This document shows positions 49,789 through 60,229 of a stretch of DNA of 64,000 nt, in pieces. A program made the translations under genes and the position numbers. Below the pieces are notes generated by a model, which saw only the letters and a program-made list of their open reading frames with translations, was not told the origin of the DNA and made no database searches. Origin of the DNA: Bos javanicus (taxonomy: Eukaryota; Chordata; Mammalia; Artiodactyla; Bovidae); contig NC_083897.1 in the NCBI RefSeq assembly GCF_032452875.1, positions 12,134,854 to 12,198,853 of the forward strand, in the 5' to 3' direction. The first letter of the stretch is position 1, and each line of letters begins with the position of its first letter.

Positions 49789-50029
49789 GTCTGCAGGATG
49801 CTCTTCTGACCTTCACCAAAGTAAAGAAAGAACACGGCCACTTTTGTGAGATAACATGTACCTTTGGAAGTTTATCAGCCACAGGATTCCAAAGCTCTCA
49901 GGTTGGCACTGAGGCAGAGCTAGCAGGCTGTCCCCTATCCCCACCCTCAACCCATGAATCTTGTCCCTTTTGAGGCAGTGCAAGGCCTGCTGAGGCAATT
50001 TCAGTGATGACTGCTCCCTATGTAATAAT

Positions 50030-50043
50030 GTAACCAAGGCAAC
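50030..50043 (-). promoter_or_regulatory. X-box (RFX binding motif) upstream of ACTRT1
   Basis: The plus strand reads GTAACCAAGGCAAC, a complete match to the palindromic RFX consensus GTNRCC-N(0-3)-RGYAAC with both half-sites intact and a 2-base spacer. It lies about 240 bases upstream of the ACTRT1 start codon in repeat-free DNA. RFX2 drives many spermatid genes through such sites (established), which fits a testis gene. Binding itself is inferred. Confidence 0.65.
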
Positions 50044-50076
50044 AATTGTTCTCAGAGAGCATCAGAGGGTGTTGAA

Positions 50077-50085
50077 GGGGCGGGG
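50077..50085 (-). promoter_or_regulatory. GC box in the putative ACTRT1 promoter
   Basis: GGGGCGGGG, a classic Sp/KLF site, about 290 bases upstream of the start codon and 34 bases beyond the X-box. It is a rare GC-rich patch in an AT-rich window. I see no clear TATA box between it and the start codon, so the transcription start is not placed. Confidence 0.5.
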
Positions 50086-50394
50086 TCTCTGAGCCACCAG
50101 TGCTCCTAGCTTGGAGAGACTTGAAACAGAGGAAGGCAAACCATACCTCTGAACCTCTTTTATAAGTCTGAACATGAAGCAAAGGCCTATCCTCAGAATC
50201 AAATGAAGTAGCCTAGCTGTGAGGTTGTCCCAGAAAGGTGGCTTCTATGCTCAACTGAGCTGCTGCTTGTGAGATGACAAGCATACTCTTTCCTTTGTTA
50301 ATGGAAGTAACTAACCATCAAACACACATTCAGATTGGAGTAAAGATGTCTATAATCCAGTTCTAGAGGTGCTCTTTCTTTTATTCCCCCTTAT

Positions 50395-51025
50395 ATTTAT
50401 TTTGTTTTAGAACAGTTTTACTGAGAAACATTTCATATATAATACTTTCACCCATTTATATGGTACATTTCCATGAATTTCAATATATTCACTATGTACA
50501 AACATTACAGAAGTCAAGTTTAGAATATTTTCCCTGCTCCCTTTAGCTATCACCTTCTTCAGGCCATCCTCATGAGCCCTGAAGACCACTAATATATTTT
50601 TTGTCTCTATAAATTTATCTCTTCTGATTTTTCACTTAAATGGAATTGTATGTATGGCCTTTCATGCCTGGCTTCATTTATTCAGCATACTTTATTCAAA
50701 GTTCTTCCATATGAATATAACACTTTTTTTAATACTATTTGATAGCATAACATTTTTTCCCACAGTATTTATTTGTAATCCCATCTTATTTCTGTAAGGT
50801 TGGTAGTAATATCTCCTTTTTTGAAACTTTTAAGAAAACTGGCATTTGGTTTAATTGATTCCTCCATTTTCTTCTATTCTCTATTTCAATCATTTCTATA
50901 CTGTTTTTTTAAAAATAATTTTATTAATTTTGCTTGCTTCAGTTTGCTCTTCTTTTACCTGTATGTTAAGTTTGAAGCTTAGGCTATTGATGTAAAATCT
51001 TCTTTAAAAAAAAAAAAAAATACAG
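50395..51025 (-). mobile_element. Old L1, 3' end and ORF2 piece
   Basis: Minus orientation: GAACAGTTTTACTGAGAAAC to TTCATTTATTCAGCATAC, then ORF2-like text (50780-51010). Diverged. Confidence 0.65.
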
Positions 51026-51029
51026 ACTG

Positions 51030-51855
51030 AGATGAATCATTTTATTTGTCAACTTGGCTGAGCAATTGTGCCCAGTTGTTTGGTCAAACAATAGCCTATA
51101 GATTATTATGAAAGTATTTTGTATATGTGATTAAGATTTAAAATCAGTTGGCTTAAATAATGGAGATTAATATCCATAAGATGGGTTAGCTCCATCCAAA
51201 CATAAGGCATTTAGAGCAAAAACTGAAGTTTATGGGAGAAGCAGGAATTCTGCCTCAATACTGTAATGTAGGAAACCTTCTTTAGTTTTTAGCCTCTTAT
51301 CCTGCCCTATAAATTTCACTCAAGACTGTAATATTATCATGGTTTAATTTATGCATCTACTTGACTTGGCTAAGAAATGGCCGGATATCTTATAGAACAT
51401 TATTTCTAAGTGTGTCCATAAAGGTGTTTCTAGTAGAAATTAGCATTTGAATTGTTAGATTGAGTAAAGTGTAGCCTTATTAATGAAAGTGGGTATTATT
51501 CAAATTGCTGAAAGCCCTGAATAGAACAAAAAGACAGAGGAAAGACAAATTTGCTCTTGATGTCTCTGGGATACCCATCTTTCGACATCTGACATGATGG
51601 GCATTCTTGTTTCATGGGTCTTCAGACTTGAACCAGAACTTTCACCACTGGATACCCTATTTATCAGATATTCAGGTTTGGACTAGAACTATATCACCAA
51701 CATTCCTAGGCCTCCAGGTTACAGCTGGCAGTTGATGGGACTTCTTAGTATACAAAAATGCATGAATAAATATTTTTTTAAGCTATATGTCTATTCTATT
51801 CTATTGGTTTTGTTTTTCTGGAAAATCCTGAAGAATAGAAACATCAACTCTTCTT
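51030..51855. repeat. Ancient repeat, two related copies
   Basis: Two successive copies (51040-51330, 51340-51850) of one ancient mammalian repeat: each has CAACTTGGCTGAGCA-like or CTACTTGACTTGGCTAAG text followed by AGTTGGCTTAAATAATGG-like text. The second ends TTTTTCTGGAAAATCCTGA. Family name uncertain. Confidence 0.45.
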
Positions 51856-52115
51856 TTTTTCAGCTTCTTTGAGGTATACTTAATATACATTTGCTATGGT
51901 GATCCGTGATCAGTGTTCTTTGATGTTACTCTTATAATTTTGGGGATGTACCACAACCACAAATCAAGTCCTTATAAGAAGGCAAAACTACAAAATGTAT
52001 ATATTTTGACCACTACACTGACCAATCATTCACTGATCTCTTGACCTTTCCTGGAGCCTCTCAATTTCTGGAACAAAAAAATATTGAAACTAGGTCAATT
52101 AATAACCATACAATA

Positions 52116-52467
52116 GGGCTTCCCTGATGACTTGGTGCTGAAGAATCCACCTGCAAATGTAGGAGACTCAGGTTTGATCCTTGATCTGGGAAGATCCCAC
52201 ATGCCTCAGAGCAACTAAGCCTGTGCACCACAACTACTGAGCCTATGTTCTAGAACCTGGGAAGTCACGACTACTGAGCCCAAGTGCTGTAATTACTGAA
52301 GCCTATGTGCCCTAGACTCTATGCTCCATAACAAGAGAAGCCACTGCAATGAGAAACTTGCACACTGCAATTAGAGAGTAGCCCCCACTTGCTACAACTA
52401 GAGAAAGCCTATGTGTAGCAATGAAGACCATGTGCAGCCAAAATAAATAAATAAAATTATTTTAAAA
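52116..52467 (+). mobile_element. CHR-like SINE in Tigger1
   Basis: Head GGGCTTCCCTGATGACTTGG, long CHR body, A-rich tail. Exact 15-bp duplications AATAACCATACAATA at 52101-52115 and 52468-52482; the flanks join into continuous Tigger1 sequence. Confidence 0.92.
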
Positions 52468-52958
52468 AATAACCATACAATAACCTCTAAGTGTTTAAGT
52501 GAATGGAAGAGTCACACAACTCTCACTTGAAATCAAAAGCTAGAAATGATTAAGTTCAGTGAGGAAAGTATGCCAAAAGCTGGGATAGGCTGAAAGTTAG
52601 GCCTCTGGCACCAAACAGCCAAGTTTTGAGTGCAAAGGAAAAATTCTTGAAGGAAATAGAAAAGTGCTCATAAGATTTAAGGAAAGAGGCCATTTCCATC
52701 ACGACAAAGTACAGGTGAAGCAGCAAGTGCTGATACAGAAGCTGCAGCAAGTTATCTAGAATACCTAGCTAAGATGATGAAGGTAGCTATACTAAAAATC
52801 ATTTTAGTAGATTTTCTTTTTTTTTTTTTACTGGTATCAAAATGTAGTTTATTTTAATACCAACTGAAAAAATAGACCTTATATAGTCTATTATTTCAAT
52901 GAAGTTTTATTATTACTTTTATTTTCAAAGTTGGTAGCAAAGTTACGGTTAACAATAT

Positions 52959-53638
52959 AGCTGGGCATACACACTGAGGAAACCAGAAGGGAAAGAGACA
53001 CGTGTACCCCAATGTTCATCGCAGCATTGTTTATAATAGCCAGGACATGGAAGCAACCTAGATGTCCATCAGCAGATGAATGGATAAGAAAGCTGTGGTA
53101 CATATACACAATGGAGTATTACTCAGCCATTAAAAAGAATACATTTGAATCAGTTCTAATGAGGTGGATGAAACTGGAGCCTATTATACAGAGTGAAGTA
53201 ACCCAGAAGGAAAAACATAAATACAGTATACTAACGCATATATATGGAATTTAGGAAGATGGTAACAATAACCCGGTGTACGAGACAGCAAAAGAGACAC
53301 CGATGTATAGAACAGTCTTATGGACTCTGTGGGAGAGGGAGAGGGTGGGAAGATTTGGGAGAATGACATTGAAACATGTAAAATATCATGTAAGAAACGA
53401 GTTGCCAGTCCAGGTTCGATACACGATACTGGATGCTTGGGGCTAGTGCACTGGGACGACCAAGAGGGATGGTATGGGGAGGGAGGAGGGAGGAGGGTTC
53501 AGGATGGGGAACACATGTATACCTGTGGCGGATTCATTTTGATATTTGGCAAAACTAATACAATTATGTAAAGTTTAAAAATAAAATAAAATTTATAAAA
53601 TAAAAAAAATAAAATAAAATAAAATTCAAAAAAAAAAA
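52959..53638 (+). mobile_element. L1 LINE 3' end inside the retrocopy
   Basis: About 680 bp from the ORF2 C terminus (open 53012-53254, ending ILTHIYGI) through the 3' UTR to an A-rich tail. Short duplication AACAATAT at 52951-52958 and 53639-53646. Confidence 0.88.
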
Positions 53639-54182
53639 AACAATATGAAGTTTTTCTTTATAAGTGAAATTCCTTTAAAAGTGTTGAAAGGCATTCTAGG
53701 ATGGGCTTGCAAGGAAAATCAATCATTCCAATATTTATAAATAGGATACTTGATGAATTGAGATTTATTCCTTTAACTTCCTCACTAACTTGTCCTGATT
53801 TGTCAGGTTTTTTACTCATTTGGTATCGTAAAAGTAGTTTAGGCCTAAGCCTTTTAGCTGGAGCAATTATTTCCATTTTCCATGATTTATCTTCAGTTTT
53901 CCAAATATACAGTAAAACAATACAATAATCACTGCAGGAAGGAATGATCAGTTACATTGGATCATGTTCATTTACCTTTTAATTTCATTTAAGGGATATT
54001 AATATTAGTCATAAAAGCTTTACAGTTTCAGCACACATACATGCAATCACAGAATTAAAAATCTTTATACCTTTTAAGAAAAGGGTTCCACTTTGTTCAA
54101 TGTATCAAAGTCAAATTTAAGTCTAAAGAAATACACTTCTATTAAATACAGCAGCCATCACTTACCTTAAAGTTTATGGATA

Positions 54183-54637
54183 AAGTTCAATACTGATCCA
54201 AGGATGCTGGCATTTGTTTCATCGTTTATTTTCCTTTTCTCATGGTGGACATGCAATTCAACTGTCTCCTTACATCAAATGGGGGCATCTGTACTTGAAT
54301 AAGCAGCAGTTCTCAACTTCAGAACAGATGCAGTGAACCTTGGCTGTATATGCATGCTCGTTGTGTGAAGGCTAGCCTAAGGAAAACAGGGGTGTCAAAC
54401 TAGCTGCTATGAGCAAACATCGTCTTTTTTTCGAGGTGGAACCTCAAGAATGATTTTGTTCTTATATCTCATCTCAAACAACCAATAATCTTTTTATTCA
54501 AAAGATGGTATATACCAAGTTAAAGACAGGGTATTATAAATCTAGAATAATTGGTGGTACATTATAGAAATGCAGAAACTAGGGATAGTTGAGAGGGAGG
54601 GCTTTGATGCCAGCATCCTTGGATCAGTACTGAACTT
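54183..54637. repeat. 31-bp inverted repeat, arms 394 bp apart
   Basis: Arm 54183-54213 is the reverse complement of arm 54607-54637, with 30 of 31 bases matching (core ATGCCAGCATCCTTGG). The right arm abuts the retrocopy's 5' target-site duplication. Confidence 0.85.
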
Positions 54638-54779
54638 CAGTAGATTTTCAATGGAGGTAAAACAGCCTTCAATCAGAAGATGTCATCTAGGACTCTCATA
54701 GCAAGAGAGAAGTCAGTGCTAGCTTTAAAGTTTGAAAATACAAGCTGATTCTTTTGTTAGGGGTTAATGCAGCTGGTGA

Positions 54780-54916
54780 GGAAAAGGAAATGGCAACCCA
54801 CTCCAGCATTCTTGCCTAGAGAATTCTGTGGACAGAGGAGCCTGGTGGGCTGCTGTCTATGGGGTCACACAGAGTCAGACATGACTGAAGTGACTTAGCA
54901 GCAGGAGCAGCAGCAG
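54780..54916 (+). mobile_element. BovA monomer SINE in Tigger1
   Basis: GGAAATGGCAACCCACTCC to the (AGC)n tail. Exact 12-bp duplications TGCAGCTGGTGA at 54768-54779 and 54917-54928. Confidence 0.92.
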
Positions 54917-55820
54917 TGCAGCTGGTGACTTTAAGTTGAAGCCAAAGCTCATTTACCGTTTAGAAAATTCCAAGGCCCTTAAGAATTATGCTAAATCCAC
55001 TCTGCCTGTGCTCTATGAAACAACAAAGTCCGGGTGACAGTACATCTGTTTACAACATGGTTTACCGAATATTTTAATCCCACCATTGAGATCTAATGCT
55101 CAGAAAAAAAAAAAAAAAAACCTTAAAAATATTACAGCTCATGGATATTATAGCACCTGGTCACCCAAGAATTCTGATGGAAAGGTACAACAGGATTAAT
55201 GTTGTTTTCATACCTGCTAACATAATATCCATTCTGCAGGCCATGGATGAAGGAGTTATTTTGACTTTCAAGTCTTTATCACTTAAGAAATACATGTTGC
55301 AAGTCTATAGCTGCCATAGATAGGGGTTTCTCTGATGGATCTAGACAAAGTACACTGAAAACCGTTGGGAAAAGACTCACCACTCTAGGTGCCATTAAGA
55401 AAATTTGTGATTCATAGGAAAGGATCAAAATATTAACATTAACAGGAGTTTGGAAGAAGTTGATTCCAAACCTCATGGATGATGTTGAGGGACTCAAGGC
55501 TTCAATGGAGGATGTAACTCCAGATGTGGTAGAAGTAGGAAGCATCCTAGAATTAGAATTGCAGTCTAAAGAGATGACTGAATTGCTCTAACCTCATGAT
55601 AAAACTTTAACAGGCAAGAAGGTGCTTCTTATGGATAAGCAAAAAAACTTCTGTCTTGATGTGGAATCTATTTCTGTGGAAATGCTGTGAAGATTGTTGA
55701 AATGACAATAGAAGATTTAGAATGTTGCATACACTTGTGATAAGGCAGCATCAGGGTTTGAGAGAACTGACTCAAATTATAAAAGTTCTCTGGGAATAAA
55801 TAGCTATCAAACGGCATGGA

Positions 55821-56195
55821 TGTTTATAGCAGCTTTATTTATAACTGCCAAAATGTGTAAACAACCAAGATATTCTTCAGTAGGTGACTGGATGGAATAT
55901 GTTACATTGAATCAATGGAACAGTTTTCAATGCTAAAAATAAACAATCTGTCAAGTCATGAAAAGACATGGAGAAAACTTAAGTGCGTCTTGTAAGTGAA
56001 AGAAGCCAATCTGAAAAGGCTACATATTGTATGATTCCAACTATATGACATTCTGGAAAAGGCAAGATTATGAGACAGTAAAAAATAAAAAAATCAGTGG
56101 TTTCCAGCAGTGTGGGCATGAGGTGGAGGAGGTATGACTAGGCAGAGCACAGAGGATTTTTAGGCCAGCGGAAATCCTGAAACTTTAAATCTGTT
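55821..56195 (+). repeat. Old L1 3' end
   Basis: Starts ATGTTTATAGCAGCTTTATT and runs to AGCACAGAGGATTTTTAGG; plus orientation, diverged. Confidence 0.7.
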
Positions 56196-56947
56196 GAAGA
56201 GTAAATTTCAATTTGCCCCTACTTCCAACCCTTGGCAACCACCATTCTACTTCTTGCTCCTATGAGTTGTACTATTTAAGATACCTCATGCAATTAGAAT
56301 TATATAATAATGTTCCTTTTGTGACTGGCTTATTTTACTTAGCATAACATCTACAAGATTCATCCATGCTGTCACATATGCCAACATTTCACTCATTTTA
56401 GCTGAAAAATATTTTTCATAAATATTTTTTCATAAAAATATTTTTAGCTGAAAAATGTGTTGGTATACCATATTTTCTCTATCTACTCATCTGCTGATAG
56501 AGCTTTAGGTTTTTTCCAAACCTTGAAAATTATGAATAATGCTGCAATAAACATGAGAGCATAAATACCTCTTCCAAATTCTAAATTATTTTGGGTAAAT
56601 ACTCAGAAGTGGGAAAATGTATCATATGGTAGCTACAGTTTCAATATTTTGAGGAAACCCCATACTGTTTCCATCACAGCCACACCACTTCATATTCCCA
56701 TCAAAAATGTAGAAAGGTTCCAATTTTCCCACATTTTTATTAACACTTGTTAACCTGTATTTTTCTTTTTGATTATAGACATCCTAATTGTGAGGTAATC
56801 TTTCCTTGTGGTTTTAATTTGTATTGGCCTGATGATTAGTTACATTGAGCATGTATTCATATACCTGTTGACCATTTCTATGTCTTCTTTGGAGATATGT
56901 CTATTTAATTCCTTTAACCATTTTTTAATCGGGCTATTTGCTTTTTT

Positions 56948-57390
56948 GTTTTTTTTTAATATTTTATTTTTTAACTTTACAATATTGTATTGGTTTTGCC
57001 ATATATCAACATGAATCTGCCACAGGTATACACGTGTTCCCCATCCTGAACCCTCCTCCCTCCTCCCTCCCCTTCCCATCCCTCTGGGTCATCCCAGTGC
57101 ACTAGCCCCAAGCATCCAGTATCGTGCATCAAACCTGGACTGGCGACTCATTTCATACATGATATTATACATGTTTCAGTGCCATTCTCCCAAATGATCC
57201 TATCCAAAAGACTGTTCTATACATCAGTGTCTCTTTTGCTGTCTCGTATACAGGGTTATTGTTACCATCTTTCTAAATTCCATATATATGCGTTAGTATA
57301 CTGTATTGGTGTTTTTCTTTCTGGGTTACTTCACTCTGTATAATAGGCTCCAGTTTCATCCACCTCATTAGAGCTGATTCAAATGTATTT
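56948..57390 (-). mobile_element. L1 LINE 3' end, 5'-truncated
   Basis: Minus strand: T-rich tail, terminal ACTTTACAATATTGTATTGG, GGA-rich 3' UTR, and truncation in the last ORF2 codons near 57390. The duplication is unclear because the flank is T-rich. Confidence 0.85.
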
Positions 57391-58099
57391 TGGTATTACA
57401 TCGTGGGAATTCCTTATATATTTTGGAGATTAATACATTATCAGATATATGGTTTGAAAATGTTGTTTCCTATCCCATAGCTTTCCTTTTCATTCTGTTC
57501 ATACGTCCTTTGCTGTGCAGAATCATTCAGTTTGAAATATTCATACTTATTAACTTTGTTTCTTTTTCTGCCTGTGATTCTAGTGTCATATCCAAAAAAT
57601 CATTGCACAGAGCAATAACATGAAGCTTTCTCCTGCATCTTCTTCTAGGAGTTTTACAGTTTCAGGTCTTTTAAGAATTCAATCCATATTGAATTGACTT
57701 TTTTGTGTACAAGTAAGATAAAGGTTTAGTTTCAATCTTTCACATGTGGATATCTAGTTGTTGCAGCACCCTTTGTTGAAGAGACAACCCTGTGTACATG
57801 TGATCTTGGCACCTTTGTCAAAGATCAGTTGATCATATATATGTGGATTTATTTATGGTTTTTCTAATCTGTTCCATTGGTCTCTATGTCTGTCTTCATG
57901 CCAATATCATGCTGTTTTATTACTGCAGCTTTTTAATAAATTTTGAAATCAAAATGTGTGATACCTCCAACTTTATTTTTCTTCCTGAAGATTGCTGTGG
58001 ATATTTGGAGTCCTTTTCAAACTTGCTGAGCCTTGTTTTGTGATCCCTTCACTTTATGCTTATCTGTGCCCTTAAAGTTGAAATCAGTCATGTAGGCAT

Positions 58100-58890
58100 A
58101 TCAGTCAGTTCAGTCGCTCAGTCGTGTAGGACTCTTTGCAACCCTATGGACCGCAGCATGCCAGGCCTCCCTGTCCATCACCAACTCCCGGAATTTACCC
58201 AAACTCATGTCCGTTGAGTCAGTGATGCCATCCAACCATGTCATTCTCTGTCGTCCCCTTCTTCTCCCACCTTCAATCTTTCCCAGCATTTGGGTCTTTT
58301 CAAATGAGTCAGCTCTTTGCATCAGGTGGCCAAAGTACTGGAGTTTCAGCTTCAACATCAGTTCTTCCAATAAACACTCAGGACTGACCTCCTTTAAGAT
58401 GGACTGGGTGGATCTCCTTGTAGTCTAATGGACTCTCAAGAGTCTTCTCCAACACCACAGTTCAAAAGCATCAATTCTTCAGCACTCAACTTTCTTTATA
58501 GTCCAACTCTCACATCCATACATGAGTACTGGAAAAACCATAGCCTTGACTAGATGGACTTTTGTTGGCAAAGAAATGTCTCTGCTTTTTAATATGCTGT
58601 CTAAGTTGGTCATAACTTTCCTGCCAAGGAGTAAGCGTCTTTTAATTTCATGGCTGCAGTCACCATCTGCAGTGATTTTGAAGCCCAAAAAATCATCTGC
58701 CACTGTTTCCACTGTTTCCAACTATTTGCCATGAAGTGATGGGACCAGATGCCATGATCTTAGTTTTCTGAATGTTGAGCTTTAAGCCAACTTTTTCATT
58801 TTCCTCTTTCACTTTCATCAAGATGCTCTTCAGTTCTGTTTCACTTTCTGCCACAAGGGTGGTGTCATCTGCATATCTGAGGTTATTGAT
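58100..58890 (-). mobile_element. BovB LINE, 5'-truncated
   Basis: Minus strand, 3' end CAGTTCAGTCGCTCAG at left, truncated at right at the YADD region. Flanks CATGTAGGCAT (58089-58099) and CATATAGGCAT (58891-58901) match at 10 of 11 bases, a likely target-site duplication. Coding is interrupted. Confidence 0.88.
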
Positions 58891-59480
58891 CATATAGGCA
58901 TCATATAGTTGGGTCTTATTTTATTCATTCAACCACCATATGTCTTTTGATCACGTAATTTAATTTGTTTACATTTAAAGTAATTGTTGGTAGGTCAGGA
59001 CTTATTATTGCCACATTGTTAATGGGTTTCTGGATGTTTTAACATTTCTTTGTCTCTATTATTCTCTCTTGCTCTGTTCCTTTGTTCCATATTGGTATAC
59101 TTTTATTCACTTCTCTTTATTTTGAATTCATCTGCTATAGGTTTATTTATTTATTTATTTTGGTTACCCTGAGGCTTGCTTGAAACATCTTATTGATATA
59201 ATAGTCTATTTTAAGCTAATAAAAACTTAACTTCGTTTACACGCAAAAACTCTGCCTTTTGCTCCCTCCCCACATACTATGCATTTGATTTCACATTTTA
59301 TGTGTTTTTATACTGTGTATTTTATTGTTATTTTGAGTTTTCTGCCTCATAAGTCCTATAAATATTCATATCATTAGGTTCTGTTTCTGGAGATTAACTT
59401 TATTTGTTTTTTGGAGGGGTTACATTCCACATTTCTTAGTTTTCCTTCACTCTTTGTGTTGATATCTGCATACTGAAGAA

Positions 59481-60225
59481 AATACCCAGTTCTCCCAAGT
59501 GTTCACAGATCGACCTTGTACAGGAGGAGACTCTCACCAGTTAATCTGGTCAGAGATTGTAGGAGCCTCTCAAAACGTTGTACTGGTTCAAATATCCATC
59601 ACTGTTCTTAGTGAGCCCCTGCCATGTAAAGTAGTTTGATCCTATCAGTGGTCTGAGATGGGTGAGACAAAATCCAATCCCCTAGGTAGCCTCTAGAACT
59701 GGATGTGTGATCCAATTCTTTACTTCACCAGATAGAAACAGAATCTGATGTTTTATCTACTCATTCTGTGCAGAGCTAGAAGAAGGGACTATGATTAAGT
59801 ATTTGTGTTCTAGCCCAAATGACCGTGTATGTTCTTAGTGAGACCAGTGAGACAGGTTAAGACAGAAACCAGTACTTTTGGAATCCCTAGAAAAGTTTGA
59901 ATGTTGGACATGTGGGCAAATATTTCATCCTCCAGGAAGAAACCAAAAGCTGAGGGTTTCCTTCCAATCATATGGCACTATGCCAGAGGCAAGACTTCCA
60001 ATGAGAGGACATCTTGCATTTTCCCTACCAGCTTCAATGTAGCTAGTTTCATGCTTACTCCAGATGCAGCATCCTTTCAACTAGATTCTGAATTTCTGAT
60101 GAATTTGTCTATGTATTTTTGTTGAATTGGTGTATCCACATGGGGTGTAAAGGTCCAAGGCTTCCTATTCAACTGCCTTTTAGATGTTACCCTCTCAACT
60201 GTATCTCTATGCAATTGAAATGAAT
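59481..60225. other. Unclassified, possibly L1 5' region
   Basis: Lies where the 5' UTR of the minus-strand old L1 would be, but I cannot confirm the resemblance. The 74-codon frame at 59901-60125 is unsupported. Confidence 0.35.
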
Positions 60226-60229
60226 ACTA

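Larger units (their letters stand above)
49789..50394. other. 5' flank and presumed promoter of ACTRT1
   Basis: Repeat-free DNA between the ACTRT1 start codon and an old L1 that begins near 50395. It holds the X-box and GC box annotated separately and is more GC-rich than the rest of the window. A 74-codon minus-strand frame at 49813-50037 has no recognisable similarity and is probably chance. Confidence 0.55.
52817..54638 (-). pseudogene. Processed retrocopy of an unidentified mRNA
   Basis: On the minus strand it ends in a poly(A) tract (T13 at 52817-52829) preceded 18 bases earlier by AATAAA (complement at 52848-52853). Exact 11-bp duplications AGTAGATTTTC at 52806-52816 and 54639-54649 flank it, and the outer flanks join as Tigger1. 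So an mRNA of about 1.1 kb (without the L1 inside) was copied by L1 machinery. I do not recognise the parent. The longest piece (53658-53876, 72 codons, starts MEIIAPAKRL) may be 3' UTR. A 31-bp inverted repeat links its 5' end (54607-54637) to 54183-54213. Confidence 0.72.
51890..55820 (+). mobile_element. Tigger1 DNA transposon remnant with nested inserts
   Basis: Plus-strand order matches Tigger1 (Tc1/mariner superfamily, pogo-like transposase): GTGATCAGTGTTCTTTGATG (about 51910), the N-terminal coding region (52490-52805), middle (54650-54780, 54929-55130) and the catalytic C-terminal part, where ITAHGYYSTWSPKNSDG-type decay hides a recognisable APGHPRILME and ILQAMDEGVI (55150-55270). 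No open transposase remains. Inserts: CHR-like SINE, processed retrocopy, BovA. Both terminal inverted repeats are missing. About 1.6 kb of Tigger is left. Confidence 0.85.
56205..59480 (-). mobile_element. Old L1 interrupted by L1 and BovB
   Basis: Minus orientation: 3' UTR at left (CAACCACCATTCTACTTC), ORF2 C terminus (56400-56945), ORF2 interior (57395-58088) and the start of ORF2 with the region upstream (58902-59480). A young L1 (56948-57390) and a BovB (58100-58890) interrupt it. No open frame. Confidence 0.7.

Noticed and set aside
49813..50037. Upstream 74-codon frame on the minus strand
   Set aside because: No similarity recognised and it overlaps the presumed promoter; probably chance.
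53658..53876. 72-codon frame as a functional small gene
   Set aside because: It lies in a processed retrocopy with no promoter and is interrupted by an L1 downstream; it may even be former 3' UTR.
54183..54637. The 31-bp inverted repeat as terminal repeats of a DNA transposon
   Set aside because: No target duplication directly outside the arms, and the right arm abuts the retrocopy's own duplication, so a retrocopy artefact is more likely. Not fully excluded.
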